Source of the DNA: Planctomycetota bacterium
GTDB taxonomy: Bacteria > Planctomycetota > Phycisphaerae > Sedimentisphaerales > Anaerohalosphaeraceae
Length of the DNA stretch: 7,584 nt
Assembly: GCA_012519365.1 (NCBI GenBank)
Contig: JAAYQH010000243.1
Span: 1 to 7,584 of the forward strand
Direction of reading: 5' to 3'
The notes beneath the pieces were generated by a model. That model saw only the letters and a program-made list of their open reading frames with translations, ran no database searches and had not been told where the DNA came from. Positions 1 to 7,584 of this stretch are shown here, piece by piece (position 1 is the stretch's first letter; each line of letters begins with the position of its first letter). The position numbers were made by a program, and so were the translations under genes.

Positions 1-5
1 TGCAT

Positions 6-602
6 CTAATCCCGGATTCGCCGTTTTGGTTTGGATACGATAATATCTTTCAGAGAGACAAACCCGATGAGTCTGCGGTTTTCGTCCACCACATAAATAT
101 AATAAATCGTCTCCTTTTCCGGGGCCTGGATACGAAGTTGCTCAATGGCCTCCTCCACCGTCATTTCGGGCCGAAGTACGGCATAATCGCTGCTCATCAC
201 AGCGCCGGCGGTTCCTTCTTCATATTGGGCCAGTTTGCGAATATCTTCGCGCTCCGCCTTGGCAACCAATGGCAGCAATTCCTCGCGGACTTTTTCGTCG
301 AGCTCACGCACCAATTCAGCCCGGTCATCGGCGGGCATCTCTTCCAGTAGCCGGGCCATCTGACGACGATTCTGACCGGTCGCCAGCTCCACCTGCAAGT
401 CCATATCAAAATAGGAAAAAATGTGGGCACGCAGCGGAGGATCCAGCAGCTGGAGGATATACCAAATCTCCTCGTGTTCCAGACTGCCGAGCAACTCAGC
501 GGCCGTTTCCGGATGGGTCTCTGCGCAAAACTGCCGGATAGTCGCCGTATTATTAGTGGCTATCAATTCCCGCAATTCTGGAATGAGTAATGGGTTTTTC
601 AT
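6..602 (-). CDS. mgtE: MgtE-family magnesium transporter, N-terminal part only (premature stop)
   Basis: This encodes the cytoplasmic regulatory part of an MgtE-type Mg2+ channel/transporter. MgtE proteins are usually about 450 residues: an acidic helical N domain, two CBS domains that sense cytosolic Mg2+, then a five-helix membrane pore. The 198 residues here cover the N domain (about 1-128, with the helical repeats 'AAELLGSLEHEE' and 'MARLLEEMPADDRAELV') and most of CBS1 (about 129-195: 'YEEGTAGAVMSSDYAVLRPEMTVEEAIEQL' region, then 'LIGFVSLKDIIVS'). The ATG at 602 has a strong ribosome site, GGAAAGGG, seven bases upstream. The reading frame stops with TAG at 8-6, immediately followed in frame by ATG. 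In relatives CBS1 continues here as '(I/V)xD-(I/L)-M', so the stop sits at a hydrophobic position inside the domain. CBS2 and the pore are absent from this frame. It is a pseudogene, a sequence error, or a truncated regulatory protein; the remainder lies outside the window. Family assignment is firm; functional status is open. Confidence 0.85.
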   Translation of the reverse strand: MKNPLLIPELRELIATNNTATIRQFCAETHPETAAELLGSLEHEEIWYILQLLDPPLRAHIFSYFDMDLQVELATGQNRRQMARLLEEMPADDRAELVRELDEKVREELLPLVAKAEREDIRKLAQYEEGTAGAVMSSDYAVLRPEMTVEEAIEQLRIQAPEKETIYYIYVVDENRRLIGFVSLKDIIVSKPKRRIRD

Positions 603-614
603 CGGTCTGCCCTT
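603..614 (-). promoter_or_regulatory. Shine-Dalgarno site of mgtE
   Basis: On the minus strand the bases GGAAAGGG precede CAGACCG and then the ATG at 602. Purine-rich core and seven-base spacing are near ideal and fix the start codon. I see no clear sigma70 promoter for this gene; a TATAAC (minus strand, 672-667) lacks a matching -35 box. Confidence 0.5.
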
Positions 615-640
615 TCCAATGTCCTATTCCGCTTGAGCCC

Positions 641-684
641 AAGGCAAACCTGAAAAACCAGCGAAGGTTATAAAGGTTTGCCTT
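641..684. repeat. Perfect 11-bp inverted repeat with nested stem, mgtE leader
   Basis: AAGGCAAACCT (641-651) is exactly repeated in inverse as AGGTTTGCCTT (674-684), with 22 bases between. Inside the loop AACC (656-659) and GGTT (666-669) can form a second stem around AGCGAA. No T-run follows on either strand, so this is not a standard terminator. It lies 39-82 bases upstream of the mgtE start and would probably be in its 5' leader, so an operator or a leader hairpin is possible. That role is inference. Confidence 0.5.
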
Positions 685-691
685 GCTGTAT

Positions 692-755
692 GGCGTCGCT
701 TCGCGGCCCAGGGTCTTCCCCGCTTTCGGGCGGCTCTATGAGCGAAGCTATCGCC
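692..755. repeat. GC-rich dyad element, structured intergenic DNA or RNA
   Basis: GCTTCGC (698-704) pairs with GCGAAGC (742-748). An outer GGCG (692-695) can pair with CGCC (752-755) across a small internal loop. An inner hairpin CCCG-CTTT-CGGG lies at 719-730. The stretch is more GC-rich than the flanking A/T-rich promoter DNA. It could be a dispersed intergenic repeat or a small structured RNA; neither can be shown from one copy. Bases 756-850 show nothing further that I can support. Confidence 0.3.
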
Positions 756-852
756 GGAGCAAACAAATTGTTTTGTTGTGGTTTCATATCCCACACTGTA
801 ACAAACACGGGCAGCTCCGGCAAAAAAAAACCGTTGCTTTAAGCCTGTTTTT

Positions 853-880
853 TTGCATTTTTTTTCATTTTCGATACAAT
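853..880 (+). promoter_or_regulatory. Probable sigma70 promoter of the ppiC-acpS operon
   Basis: TTGCAT (853-858), a 16-base spacer and TACAAT (875-880) resemble -35 and -10 boxes. The region is strongly A/T-rich, and the predicted start point, about 887, leaves a leader of roughly 43 bases before the ATG at 930. The downstream ribosome site AAAGGA (916-921) is eight bases from that ATG. Confidence 0.5.
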
Positions 881-929
881 CCACCTAAGTTTTGGATGAA
901 CATAAATATGCCATTAAAGGATATGTTGT

Positions 930-2072
930 ATGAATTTTAGAAAATTAGGAGTTGCTGTTTGCATGGGGGCGCTTTGCTGGCCGGCCGGCTGTGGGAAAAA
1001 ACAGGGACGGTTTTCAGAAGAGCAGATGCAGTCCATTCCGCTTGCCAATCGTTATGATCTGCCAGCCGCCAGTGGAGCCATGACGATGAGCCTTTATTCT
1101 CAGACGATTACCTCGGAGGAAGTTCTCCAGGCGGTTGAAGAAACGCTCAAACCGGCCGCAACCCGGCTGGAACGGCAGGCCTTTATCGGCCAATCCCTCC
1201 CCTTGATACGTCAGGTTATTCGCAGTAAGGCCGCCGACATCTTGCTGTATGAACAGGCCCGCAAGCAAGCACCGTCCAACATTGACGAGGCACTGGAGAA
1301 AGCCGTCGAACAGGAAATCAAGCGATTCGTGGCCAGTTACGGGAACAATTATGCCCTGGCCGAAGCCGGCATTCGCAAGATGGGCATGGACTGGCGGACA
1401 TTTCGGGAGTATCAGAAAAAGCTGATATTGACCCATTCCTATTTGTCGCAAAAGCTGAATACTCCTGTGCGATTTACTCACCGTCAATTGATCGAGTATT
1501 ATGAAGCGGTCAAGGCTGAGCAATTCTGCCGCAGCGGAACTCTCCAGTTTCACGCCATCGAAATTATCCCCGACCAGCTTGCCGCCGATTACATCGGGGA
1601 CGGCCAAACCGCTGAGCAGGCGGCGTTTGAACTAGCCCGGTCGTTGGCCACCCGCGCAAAGGCCGACGAAGATTTTGAGGTGTTGGCACGAACTTATTCA
1701 CACGGCCCCTTGGCCAAGACAGGCGGAAAATGGCTACCGGTTACTATTGGCGCCAAGGCCTTGCCGGAGCCGTATGATATATTGGAAAAAACCGCCTTGG
1801 CGTTGCAGCCGGGCGAGGTGTCGGAGCCGGTGGTTCACGAAGGCCGCATTTTTATTGTCCGACTGGATCACAAAGATCTCGGCGGCTGCAAGTCTTTTGC
1901 AGAGGTTCAGCCCTTGATTGAGCAGCAGCTGGAATTTCAGCAGCGTCAAAAACAATATGACGAATATATCAGCGAGTTGATGAAACAGGTCGATAAGGTG
2001 GAACTGGAGCAGTTTGCCCTCTTTTGTGCCCAAGCCGCTTACGGCCGTTGGCATACTGCGGAGTTGGAATGA
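930..2072 (+). CDS. PpiC/SurA-type peptidyl-prolyl cis-trans isomerase, lipoprotein
   Basis: This is a probable membrane-anchored folding factor of the parvulin class, 380 residues. Residues 1-20 are a lipoprotein signal: MNFRKLG, a hydrophobic core, then 'PAGC' with the lipidated cysteine at 21. Residues about 60-200 are helical and charged, like the chaperone arm of SurA/PrsA proteins, ending in 'FTHRQLIEYYE' (182-192), the usual lead-in to the catalytic domain. Residues about 204-312 fit the PpiC rotamase fold: 'FEVLARTYSHG' (249-259), 'TGGKWLP' (264-270), 'LQPGEVSEPVVHEGRIFIVRL' region (292-312), followed by 'KSFAEVQPLIEQQL' and a C-terminal helix. It probably acts on exported or outer-membrane proteins in the periplasm. 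The start has AAAGGA eight bases upstream. Its TGA overlaps the acpS ATG. The domain call is firm; isomerase activity is inferred, since many such proteins act mainly as chaperones. Confidence 0.85.
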   Translation: MNFRKLGVAVCMGALCWPAGCGKKQGRFSEEQMQSIPLANRYDLPAASGAMTMSLYSQTITSEEVLQAVEETLKPAATRLERQAFIGQSLPLIRQVIRSKAADILLYEQARKQAPSNIDEALEKAVEQEIKRFVASYGNNYALAEAGIRKMGMDWRTFREYQKKLILTHSYLSQKLNTPVRFTHRQLIEYYEAVKAEQFCRSGTLQFHAIEIIPDQLAADYIGDGQTAEQAAFELARSLATRAKADEDFEVLARTYSHGPLAKTGGKWLPVTIGAKALPEPYDILEKTALALQPGEVSEPVVHEGRIFIVRLDHKDLGGCKSFAEVQPLIEQQLEFQQRQKQYDEYISELMKQVDKVELEQFALFCAQAAYGRWHTAELE

Positions 2073-2494
2073 AACAAATGACCACTGTCGCTCACGGCAT
2101 TGATTTGGTCAACTTCGAGCGCATCGAGCAGATGCTTCATCGGCACGGCGACCATTTTCTGCAGCGTGTTTTTACCGCCCGTGAACAAGCCGATGCAGCG
2201 GCGATCAAAAACCGCATCGAAAAATTGGCCGGACGGTTCGCCGCCAAAGAGGCCGTGCTGAAACTGATTGGAACCGGCTGGCGGGGCGGCATAGCATGGA
2301 CCGATATCGAAGTCGTCAATGACCCCCTTGGCAGGCCGAAGGTGACGATTTACGGCAAGGTCAAAGAGACTGCCGAGGCGCTGCGGCTGGGCCCAATCGC
2401 GTTAAGCATCACCCATACTGCCAATTTTGCCATGGCCTCGGCCATAGCGATCTATGAACCGACAAGCGACCCTCACGCTGCCGGCTGTACGTAA
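2069..2494 (+). CDS. acpS: Holo-[acyl-carrier-protein] synthase (4'-phosphopantetheinyl transferase)
   Basis: AcpS moves the 4'-phosphopantetheine arm of coenzyme A onto a serine of apo-ACP, activating it for fatty acid synthesis in the cytoplasm. The 141-residue protein is near the family norm of about 120-130. Signature segments are 'GIDLVNFERIE' (10-20, Mg2+-binding Asp12), 'FTAREQ' (35-40), 'KLAGRFAAKEAVLK' (52-65, with metal-binding Glu61), 'GRPKV' (88-92) and 'LSITHTANFAMASAIA' (112-127). The ATG at 2069 overlaps the TGA of the isomerase gene as ATGA, and GGAG (2060-2063) lies five bases before it; a second ATG at 2078 is less well placed. An upstream in-frame ATG at 2024 would add 15 unrelated residues within the isomerase gene and is rejected. 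The overlap implies translational coupling. The C-terminal tail (residues 130-141) is not conserved. Confidence 0.93.
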   Translation: MKQMTTVAHGIDLVNFERIEQMLHRHGDHFLQRVFTAREQADAAAIKNRIEKLAGRFAAKEAVLKLIGTGWRGGIAWTDIEVVNDPLGRPKVTIYGKVKETAEALRLGPIALSITHTANFAMASAIAIYEPTSDPHAAGCT

Positions 2495-2500
2495 TGCCCT

Positions 2501-3547
2501 TTATCGCGAGCCATTCGAAGCGGCGTTTTGGCTCATCCATTGCACGTCAGCCAACGGCTCTTGGGCTTTCGGCCAGCCGTCCTCTGTCCAGCTTATCGGG
2601 CGAATTTGCAGGGTCGGTCGGCCGCGGTTTTCGGCATCATAGGCATGATGCACCAAATAATAAACTCCATCGTCGTTTAATACGGAATTATGACCGGGGC
2701 CTTTCCATCGCTCGTCGCCCTGCACGACCAGTGTGCCGCCGCCTTTGAGCATCGCTACACCCTCAGCGTCTACATACGGGCCGGTAATCTCTTCGGAGCG
2801 ACCAACCATAATCTTATAGGTACTTTCGGCCCCCCGACAACAGAAATCAAAAGACACAAACAGATAGTAAAACCCTTCGCGATAAATCAAATAAGGGGCT
2901 TCGATGGGGTTCTGAGGGACCGACGGGCGTCGTGCCAGCGGAATAATGTCATAAGGCTCGCTTAGGGGTTTTCCGGTTTCCGGATTAAGTTGAACCAGCA
3001 TAATTCCGCCCCAGAACGACCCAAATGTCATCCAAAATCCACCCTCGGCATCGGTAATGAGTGCCGGATCGATTGCGTTGAAGTCCATCCCCGGACGAGA
3101 TTCAATGACTTTGCCCTCATCCTGCCAGCGGTAATCCGGGTCGGCCGGATCGAGCGTTTTATTGGAGGCCAGCCCGATCAGGGAGCGCTGACTGCCGAAA
3201 GTGGAGGCCGAGTAATACAGGAGATAACGCCCCTCCTTATAATGGATACCAGGCGCCCAAAAACCGCGGCATTGAGGTATTTCCTGGCGTACCCACGCAG
3301 GAACCGACGTAAAAGGCGCAGGCAAGCGTTCCCACCTTTGCAAATCACGGGAACGAATGGCTTGCAAAACGCCGCCGCGACGGCCTGTGGAGTAAATATA
3401 GTATTGCCCGTCCTGTTTGATGATTTCCGGGTCGTGAACATCAATGCCAAACCCAAAACCACAAACCCCAAACAGAAACGCGGAAACCAAGAAAATCCTA
3501 TCGATAAAAACCAGTTTGAGAATTTCGCTCTCTTTTGGATATGTCAT
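2501..3547 (-). CDS. Secreted GH43 glycoside hydrolase, probable endo-1,5-alpha-L-arabinanase
   Basis: This is a five-bladed beta-propeller inverting glycosidase that probably cuts 1,5-alpha-L-arabinan outside the cytoplasm. With the start at 3547 it has 348 residues. Residues 1 to about 34 form an export signal (basic N-region, core 'IFLVSAFLFGVCGFGFG'). The GH43 triad is visible: 'HDP' general base Asp39, 'AIDP' Asp160 and 'IEAP' general acid Glu216. Other marks of arabinanases are 'FWAP' (96-99), 'STFGSQRS' (115-122), 'FGSFWGGI' (175-182), 'FDFCCRG' (233-239), 'VGRSEEITGPY' (248-258), and the metal-binding His286 in 'GPGHN'. The ATG at 3547 has AGAAAGG eight bases upstream and lies about 57 bases after a strong promoter; an in-frame ATG at 3601 would sit at the transcription start and is rejected. 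It converges with acpS, six bases apart, with no terminator between. No accessory binding domain is seen. Exact substrate (arabinan or another arabinoside) is inferred from motif similarity. Confidence 0.9.
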   Translation of the reverse strand: MTYPKESEILKLVFIDRIFLVSAFLFGVCGFGFGIDVHDPEIIKQDGQYYIYSTGRRGGVLQAIRSRDLQRWERLPAPFTSVPAWVRQEIPQCRGFWAPGIHYKEGRYLLYYSASTFGSQRSLIGLASNKTLDPADPDYRWQDEGKVIESRPGMDFNAIDPALITDAEGGFWMTFGSFWGGIMLVQLNPETGKPLSEPYDIIPLARRPSVPQNPIEAPYLIYREGFYYLFVSFDFCCRGAESTYKIMVGRSEEITGPYVDAEGVAMLKGGGTLVVQGDERWKGPGHNSVLNDDGVYYLVHHAYDAENRGRPTLQIRPISWTEDGWPKAQEPLADVQWMSQNAASNGSR

Positions 3548-3606
3548 TGTGTTTACCTTTCTATAGCCTCGCTGATTGTCCCCGCTGACAGGACCTGCCA
3601 ATAAAC

Positions 3607-3638
3607 ACCTATTATAGGTTTTCGAAAAGGAGGGTCAA
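3607..3638 (-). promoter_or_regulatory. Strong promoter of the GH43 gene, with palindromes
   Basis: On the minus strand TTGACC (3638-3633), a 16-base spacer and a consensus TATAAT (3616-3611) form a near-ideal sigma70 promoter, giving a start near 3604. A dyad ACCTAT-T-ATAGGT (3607-3619) covers the -10 box, and a perfect 10-base palindrome TTTTCGAAAA (3619-3628) fills the spacer. Such placement is typical of repressor operators, but the binding protein is unknown. Confidence 0.6.
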
Positions 3639-3647
3639 AATATTTCT

Positions 3648-3676
3648 TTGTCAATGACCCCGCCGCTGAGTACACT
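3648..3676 (+). promoter_or_regulatory. Possible promoter of the MATE transporter gene
   Basis: TTGTCA (3648-3653), a 17-base spacer and TACACT (3671-3676) give a moderate match to a sigma70 promoter, with a start near 3683 and a leader of about 37 bases. It is back to back with the GH43 promoter. No clear Shine-Dalgarno sequence precedes the ATG at 3720 (ATAGAATACCAGA). Confidence 0.4.
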
Positions 3677-3719
3677 GACGCACACTCTATGAACCCGTTA
3701 TTTCATATAGAATACCAGA

Positions 3720-5147
3720 ATGGATAAAGTAAACCGTCAACCCAAGACTGTAGAGTCTATCGAACCGACAACCCGCGAGCGTCGGCTCGATCTTCGTCTG
3801 CGCACCCTTAACAGAACGTTGTGGAGGCTGTCATGGCCGGCGGTGGTCGAAAATCTGCTATTTACGATGGTGCTTGTCGCGGATACACTTATTGCCGGCT
3901 GGCTTCGGGATGAACGAATGCTGGCGGCCACCGCCTTGGCCGGGTTGCTGATGTTTTTTATGAACGCACCTTTTGTGGCCTCCGGAGCCGCAGCCAATTC
4001 AATAGTATCGCGATGTTGGGGAGAATACGACTTTCGAACAGCCCGACGATGCGCGGGAATTGCCGTGGGGCTATCCATTGGACTTGCCTTTTTGATGTGT
4101 TTTGCAGCCAGCCCTTTTGCCTTCCAGGTGGTACGTTTGTTAGGCGCATCGGATGCCGTTGCCCCCATCAGCGGACGGTATCTGCGTATTCTGCTGCTGT
4201 CCGGCATTTGCGGGTACCCCATGATGGTGACCAACGCCATCATTCGCGGCACCGGCAATACCCATACACCGATGCTCTTTACGGGGCTGATGAATGGTGT
4301 CAACGTCCTGTCCAGTGTCATCCTTGCGTTTGGATTGCTGGGACTGCCGCCAATGGGGGTCTATGGCGTTGCGTGGGGAACGGTTATTGCGCGAGGGGTG
4401 GGTTTTGCCTGTTCGGGAAGCTACTTTTTGCATCGGCGCGGCGTAGGAGTTCCGTTGCGGTATCTTTTTGGATTTCAACGTCGGATGCTGGCTCGCATGT
4501 GGCGTTTGGCCTGGCCAATACTGCTTGAACGTTTCGGAAATTCGTTTGTTTATCTGAGCTTTATGCGCCTGGTTGCCGGTTTGGGAACGACTGTTCTTGC
4601 GGCCCATCAAATTACGTTGCAAGTGGAGTCGCTGGCATCTATGCCGGCTTGGGCAATAGGTGTTGCGACAACCACGATTGTCGGCCAGGCCGTCGGTGCT
4701 CGTTTGCAGCATATTGCCGAAACAGCCGTCAAACGGATGATGACGATTTCCAGTCTGCTGATGGGTTTAATCGGGTTTCTGTTTGTCGGGTTTGGTCCCC
4801 AGATTGTCAGCCTTTTCGGTGCGACTGACGCCGTCATTGCCCAGGCCAGCGTTGCAATTCGTGTTTCAGCGGCAGAATTGTTGTTTATGGCCTGGACATT
4901 TATCATAATGGGGGCATTGCGCGGAGCCGGCGATACCCGCTCGCCGTTGTTTGTCAGTGTTGTCAGCACACTCGTTTTTCGGCTGGGCGGCACATTGCTG
5001 TTGGCTCATTTCTTTAATTTAGGCTTACCCGCTGTCTGGATTGCTACGGCCGCCGATTGGGCGATGCGATCGCTTGGATTGGGATTTTTCTTTGCACGAG
5101 GCAGGTGGAAACATCTGCACGAGCTGGAAAAACTGCGATTCGGTTAA
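3720..5147 (+). CDS. MATE-family multidrug/cation antiporter
   Basis: This is a 475-residue inner-membrane exporter, the usual length for MATE proteins, which expel drugs, cationic toxins or metabolites in exchange for Na+ or H+. About twelve hydrophobic segments follow a polar N-terminus (1-35). The two-fold internal repeat is plain: 'SWPAVVENL' (38-46) matches 'AWPILLERFG' (264-273), and 'RGTGNTHTP' (176-184) matches 'RGAGDTRSP' (401-409). Other family marks are 'VADTLIAGWL' (53-62, with Asp55 in the first helix), 'GVYGVAWGTVIARGVG' (213-228), 'AAHQI' (294-298) and 'GQAVGAR' (322-328). The ATG at 3720 lacks a good ribosome site; the next in-frame methionine (residue 50) lies inside helix 1, so 3720 is preferred. 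It is transcribed alone and divergent from the GH43 gene. The transported substrate cannot be read from sequence, and the subfamily (NorM- or DinF-like) is unsure. Confidence 0.9.
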   Translation: MDKVNRQPKTVESIEPTTRERRLDLRLRTLNRTLWRLSWPAVVENLLFTMVLVADTLIAGWLRDERMLAATALAGLLMFFMNAPFVASGAAANSIVSRCWGEYDFRTARRCAGIAVGLSIGLAFLMCFAASPFAFQVVRLLGASDAVAPISGRYLRILLLSGICGYPMMVTNAIIRGTGNTHTPMLFTGLMNGVNVLSSVILAFGLLGLPPMGVYGVAWGTVIARGVGFACSGSYFLHRRGVGVPLRYLFGFQRRMLARMWRLAWPILLERFGNSFVYLSFMRLVAGLGTTVLAAHQITLQVESLASMPAWAIGVATTTIVGQAVGARLQHIAETAVKRMMTISSLLMGLIGFLFVGFGPQIVSLFGATDAVIAQASVAIRVSAAELLFMAWTFIIMGALRGAGDTRSPLFVSVVSTLVFRLGGTLLLAHFFNLGLPAVWIATAADWAMRSLGLGFFFARGRWKHLHELEKLRFG

Positions 5148-5166
5148 GAGACCAAAAATCTGTTTC

Positions 5167-5748
5167 TCACCACTGAGCAGGGCGAACTTGAGCAAGTTTT
5201 TTTAACTTCTGCTCTACGGCTTGAGGATCAACGATTCGCATAAAGCCGACCACTTCGCTTCGCCCCTGGCTGTCGGAGTTTTTCTGTGAAATATCGAAGA
5301 GGACATCGCCGGTACCATTGCGTCTTTCACAGCGAGAAATGTTCTGAAGTTGCTCGGGACTTAAACTGTGAACAGTTATGGACCGGGAGCCGGAGATAAT
5401 GATTGCACGCCGGTCGGTAATCACATAGACGGTATGACGAGCATTGCGATAAACTCAAATCGGAGTGGATAACATCCCAATACCAACCAGAATAAAAGGA
5501 ACACCGAATAACGGGAAAAAATTGAATAGTCCCGGCCCCGTGTCGCTTTCGGAAACACCCCACGCAGCCCCAGCGGTCCAGAATAAGGCAAAGGCTGTCC
5601 AGGGTATGCCAAACAAAAAAGCCCCTGTCGAGGCGGGGGTAAAGAATCGCGGCTTGGGCATATCCAGCCATTCTATCCGTTCGCCGGGTTCAAGCTCCCG
5701 ATTGATAATGTCCTGTAAATGCAAAGGAATGATCGGATTTGGAAGCAT
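5167..5748 (-). pseudogene. Small membrane protein with PH-like domain, interrupted by in-frame TGA
   Basis: One 194-codon frame runs from ATG 5748 to TGA 5167, broken once by TGA at 5457-5455 (codon 98). The first part (1-97) has a soluble 'LEPGERIEWLDMPKP' start, then two hydrophobic segments ('GAFLFGIPWTAFALFWTAG', 42-60; 'FPLFGVPFILVGIGML', 78-93). After the stop the same frame continues VYRNARHTVYVITDRRAIII..., which matches the second half of a bacterial family I know from memory: two membrane helices and a PH-like (bPH) domain with 'YxITDRRAI'. In that family a Trp typically occupies the stopped position, so TGG to TGA is the simplest change. Translation could give a 97-residue fragment; a GTG at 5424 could restart the second half but has no obvious ribosome site. 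AGAGGG lies eight bases before ATG 5748, and AGGG-CAA-CCCT (5750-5760) could form a small hairpin over it. Function of the family is unknown. Pseudogene, sequencing error, or readthrough are all possible. Confidence 0.75.
5185..5203 (+). terminator. Weak candidate terminator after the MATE gene
   Basis: AACTT-GAGC-AAGTT (5185-5198) followed by a run of seven T (5197-5203) has the form of an intrinsic terminator for plus-strand transcripts, about 40 bases after the MATE stop. The stem is only five A/T-rich pairs, and it lies inside the C-terminal codons of the convergent gene, so it may be chance. Confidence 0.25.
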
Positions 5749-5785
5749 AAGGGCAACCCTCTAATGAGTTAATAATTTTGGATCA

Positions 5786-5815
5786 ACTATAGCCATCTGT
5801 AAAGCAAAAAGTCAA
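5786..5815 (-). promoter_or_regulatory. Probable promoter of the interrupted PH-like gene
   Basis: On the minus strand TTGACT (5815-5810), an 18-base spacer and TATAGT (5791-5786) match sigma70 boxes, giving a start near 5779 and a leader of about 30 bases. An inverted repeat AAATTG (5814-5819) / CAATTT (5827-5832) touches the -35 box. A well-kept promoter and ribosome site argue that the interruption of the gene is recent or not real. Confidence 0.5.
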
Positions 5816-5947
5816 ATTGTTTTTGGCAATTTTACACCTTAAGCAAAAAAATCAGAACAATCGACATCCAGAAGACGGATACGGAGTTTACGTGACCAAT
5901 TCAGACCACCAAATGTCCATTACCATTAAATATCCGTGGAAAATGTT

Positions 5948-5976
5948 TTGCCTGAGTCGGTAACTTGTGTTATAGT
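5948..5976 (+). promoter_or_regulatory. Probable promoter of the PFOR gene
   Basis: TTGCCT (5948-5953), an exact 17-base spacer and TATAGT (5971-5976) form a good sigma70 promoter, with a start near 5983 and a leader of about 84 bases. The rest of the 318-base gap (5833-5947 and 5984-6056) shows no gene, RNA or clear riboswitch. A GCCGG / CCGGC pair near 6000 and 6027 could form a weak bulged hairpin in the leader. Confidence 0.5.
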
Positions 5977-6054
5977 ACGCTTTCTTTATGTCTCGCATTG
6001 CCGGTTTTTACTGTGTTTACAACCCGGCGTGTGGTAATCGATGGTTTAATTTAA

Positions 6055-7584
<1,530 letters not shown>

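Noticed and set aside
603..929. tRNA, small RNA gene or CRISPR repeats in the largest gene-free stretch
   Set aside because: No cloverleaf or T-loop consensus and no regularly spaced repeats were found; only the two dyads and a promoter could be supported.
1014..1607. A 197-codon open frame on the minus strand within the isomerase gene
   Set aside because: Antisense to a well-supported lipoprotein gene, with no ribosome site or family resemblance.
3548..3601. Extended N-terminus of the GH43 protein from ATG 3601
   Set aside because: That ATG lies at the predicted transcription start, has no ribosome site, and would put 18 polar residues ahead of the export signal; ATG 3547 has AGAAAGG at ideal spacing.
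2990..3604. A 204-codon open frame on the plus strand opposite the GH43 gene
   Set aside because: It lies entirely antisense to a gene with clear catalytic motifs, has no recognisable domain, and is arginine/proline-rich as expected for a shadow frame.
4140..4712. Long minus-strand open frames opposite the MATE gene
   Set aside because: The plus-strand frame has the full two-fold MATE repeat; the antisense translation is polar, low in structure and unrecognised.
5167..5748. Genome-wide TGA-to-Trp recoding or a selenocysteine codon
   Set aside because: TGG encodes Trp throughout neighbouring genes, the isomerase gene ends at a TGA in a classic ATGA overlap, and the expected residue here is Trp with no selenoprotein context.
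5997..6028. Riboswitch or attenuator in the PFOR leader
   Set aside because: Only a short bulged GCCGG/CCGGC pairing is visible, with no T-run and no known aptamer core.

Overview
The window looks like a chromosomal segment of an anaerobic, polysaccharide-using bacterium with a Gram-negative-type envelope. A pyruvate:ferredoxin oxidoreductase points to anaerobic metabolism. A secreted GH43 arabinanase points to plant or algal polysaccharide use. A parvulin lipoprotein points to an extracytoplasmic folding compartment. An anaerobic member of the Planctomycetota (Phycisphaerae-like) would fit, but this is a low-confidence impression and no marker gene settles it. Genes use the standard code (TGG for Trp; TAA and TGA stops).

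Layout from left to right. (a) 6-602, minus strand: N-terminal domain and most of the first CBS domain of an MgtE magnesium transporter, closed by a TAG five bases from the window edge. (b) 603-929: a 327-base gene-free stretch with two inverted-repeat structures and a promoter for the next operon. (c) 930-2494, plus strand: a two-gene operon of a PpiC/SurA-type peptidyl-prolyl isomerase lipoprotein and acpS, overlapping by ATGA. (d) 2501-3547, minus strand: a GH43 endo-arabinanase with a signal peptide, convergent with acpS. (e) 3548-3719: a divergent promoter region, with palindromes over the GH43 promoter. (f) 3720-5147, plus strand: a complete MATE-family transporter. (g) 5167-5748, minus strand: a small membrane protein gene interrupted by one TGA where a Trp codon is expected. 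(h) 5749-6066: a 318-base divergent control region with a good promoter for each flank. (i) 6067 to about 7538, plus strand: the first 490 or so residues of pyruvate:ferredoxin oxidoreductase (PFOR), cut off by a perfect zero-loop palindrome that runs to the end of the window.

The genes are mostly unrelated housekeeping, transport and catabolic units, each with its own promoter, in alternating orientation. Only the isomerase-acpS pair forms an operon. I see no phage, transposase, CRISPR array, tRNA or rRNA, and no convincing undescribed multi-gene system. The points most worth checking are the terminal fold-back palindrome (probably an assembly or amplification artefact that truncates the PFOR gene), the two single-codon premature stops (TGA for Trp, TAG at a hydrophobic position), and the dyad structures in the mgtE leader and the GH43 promoter.
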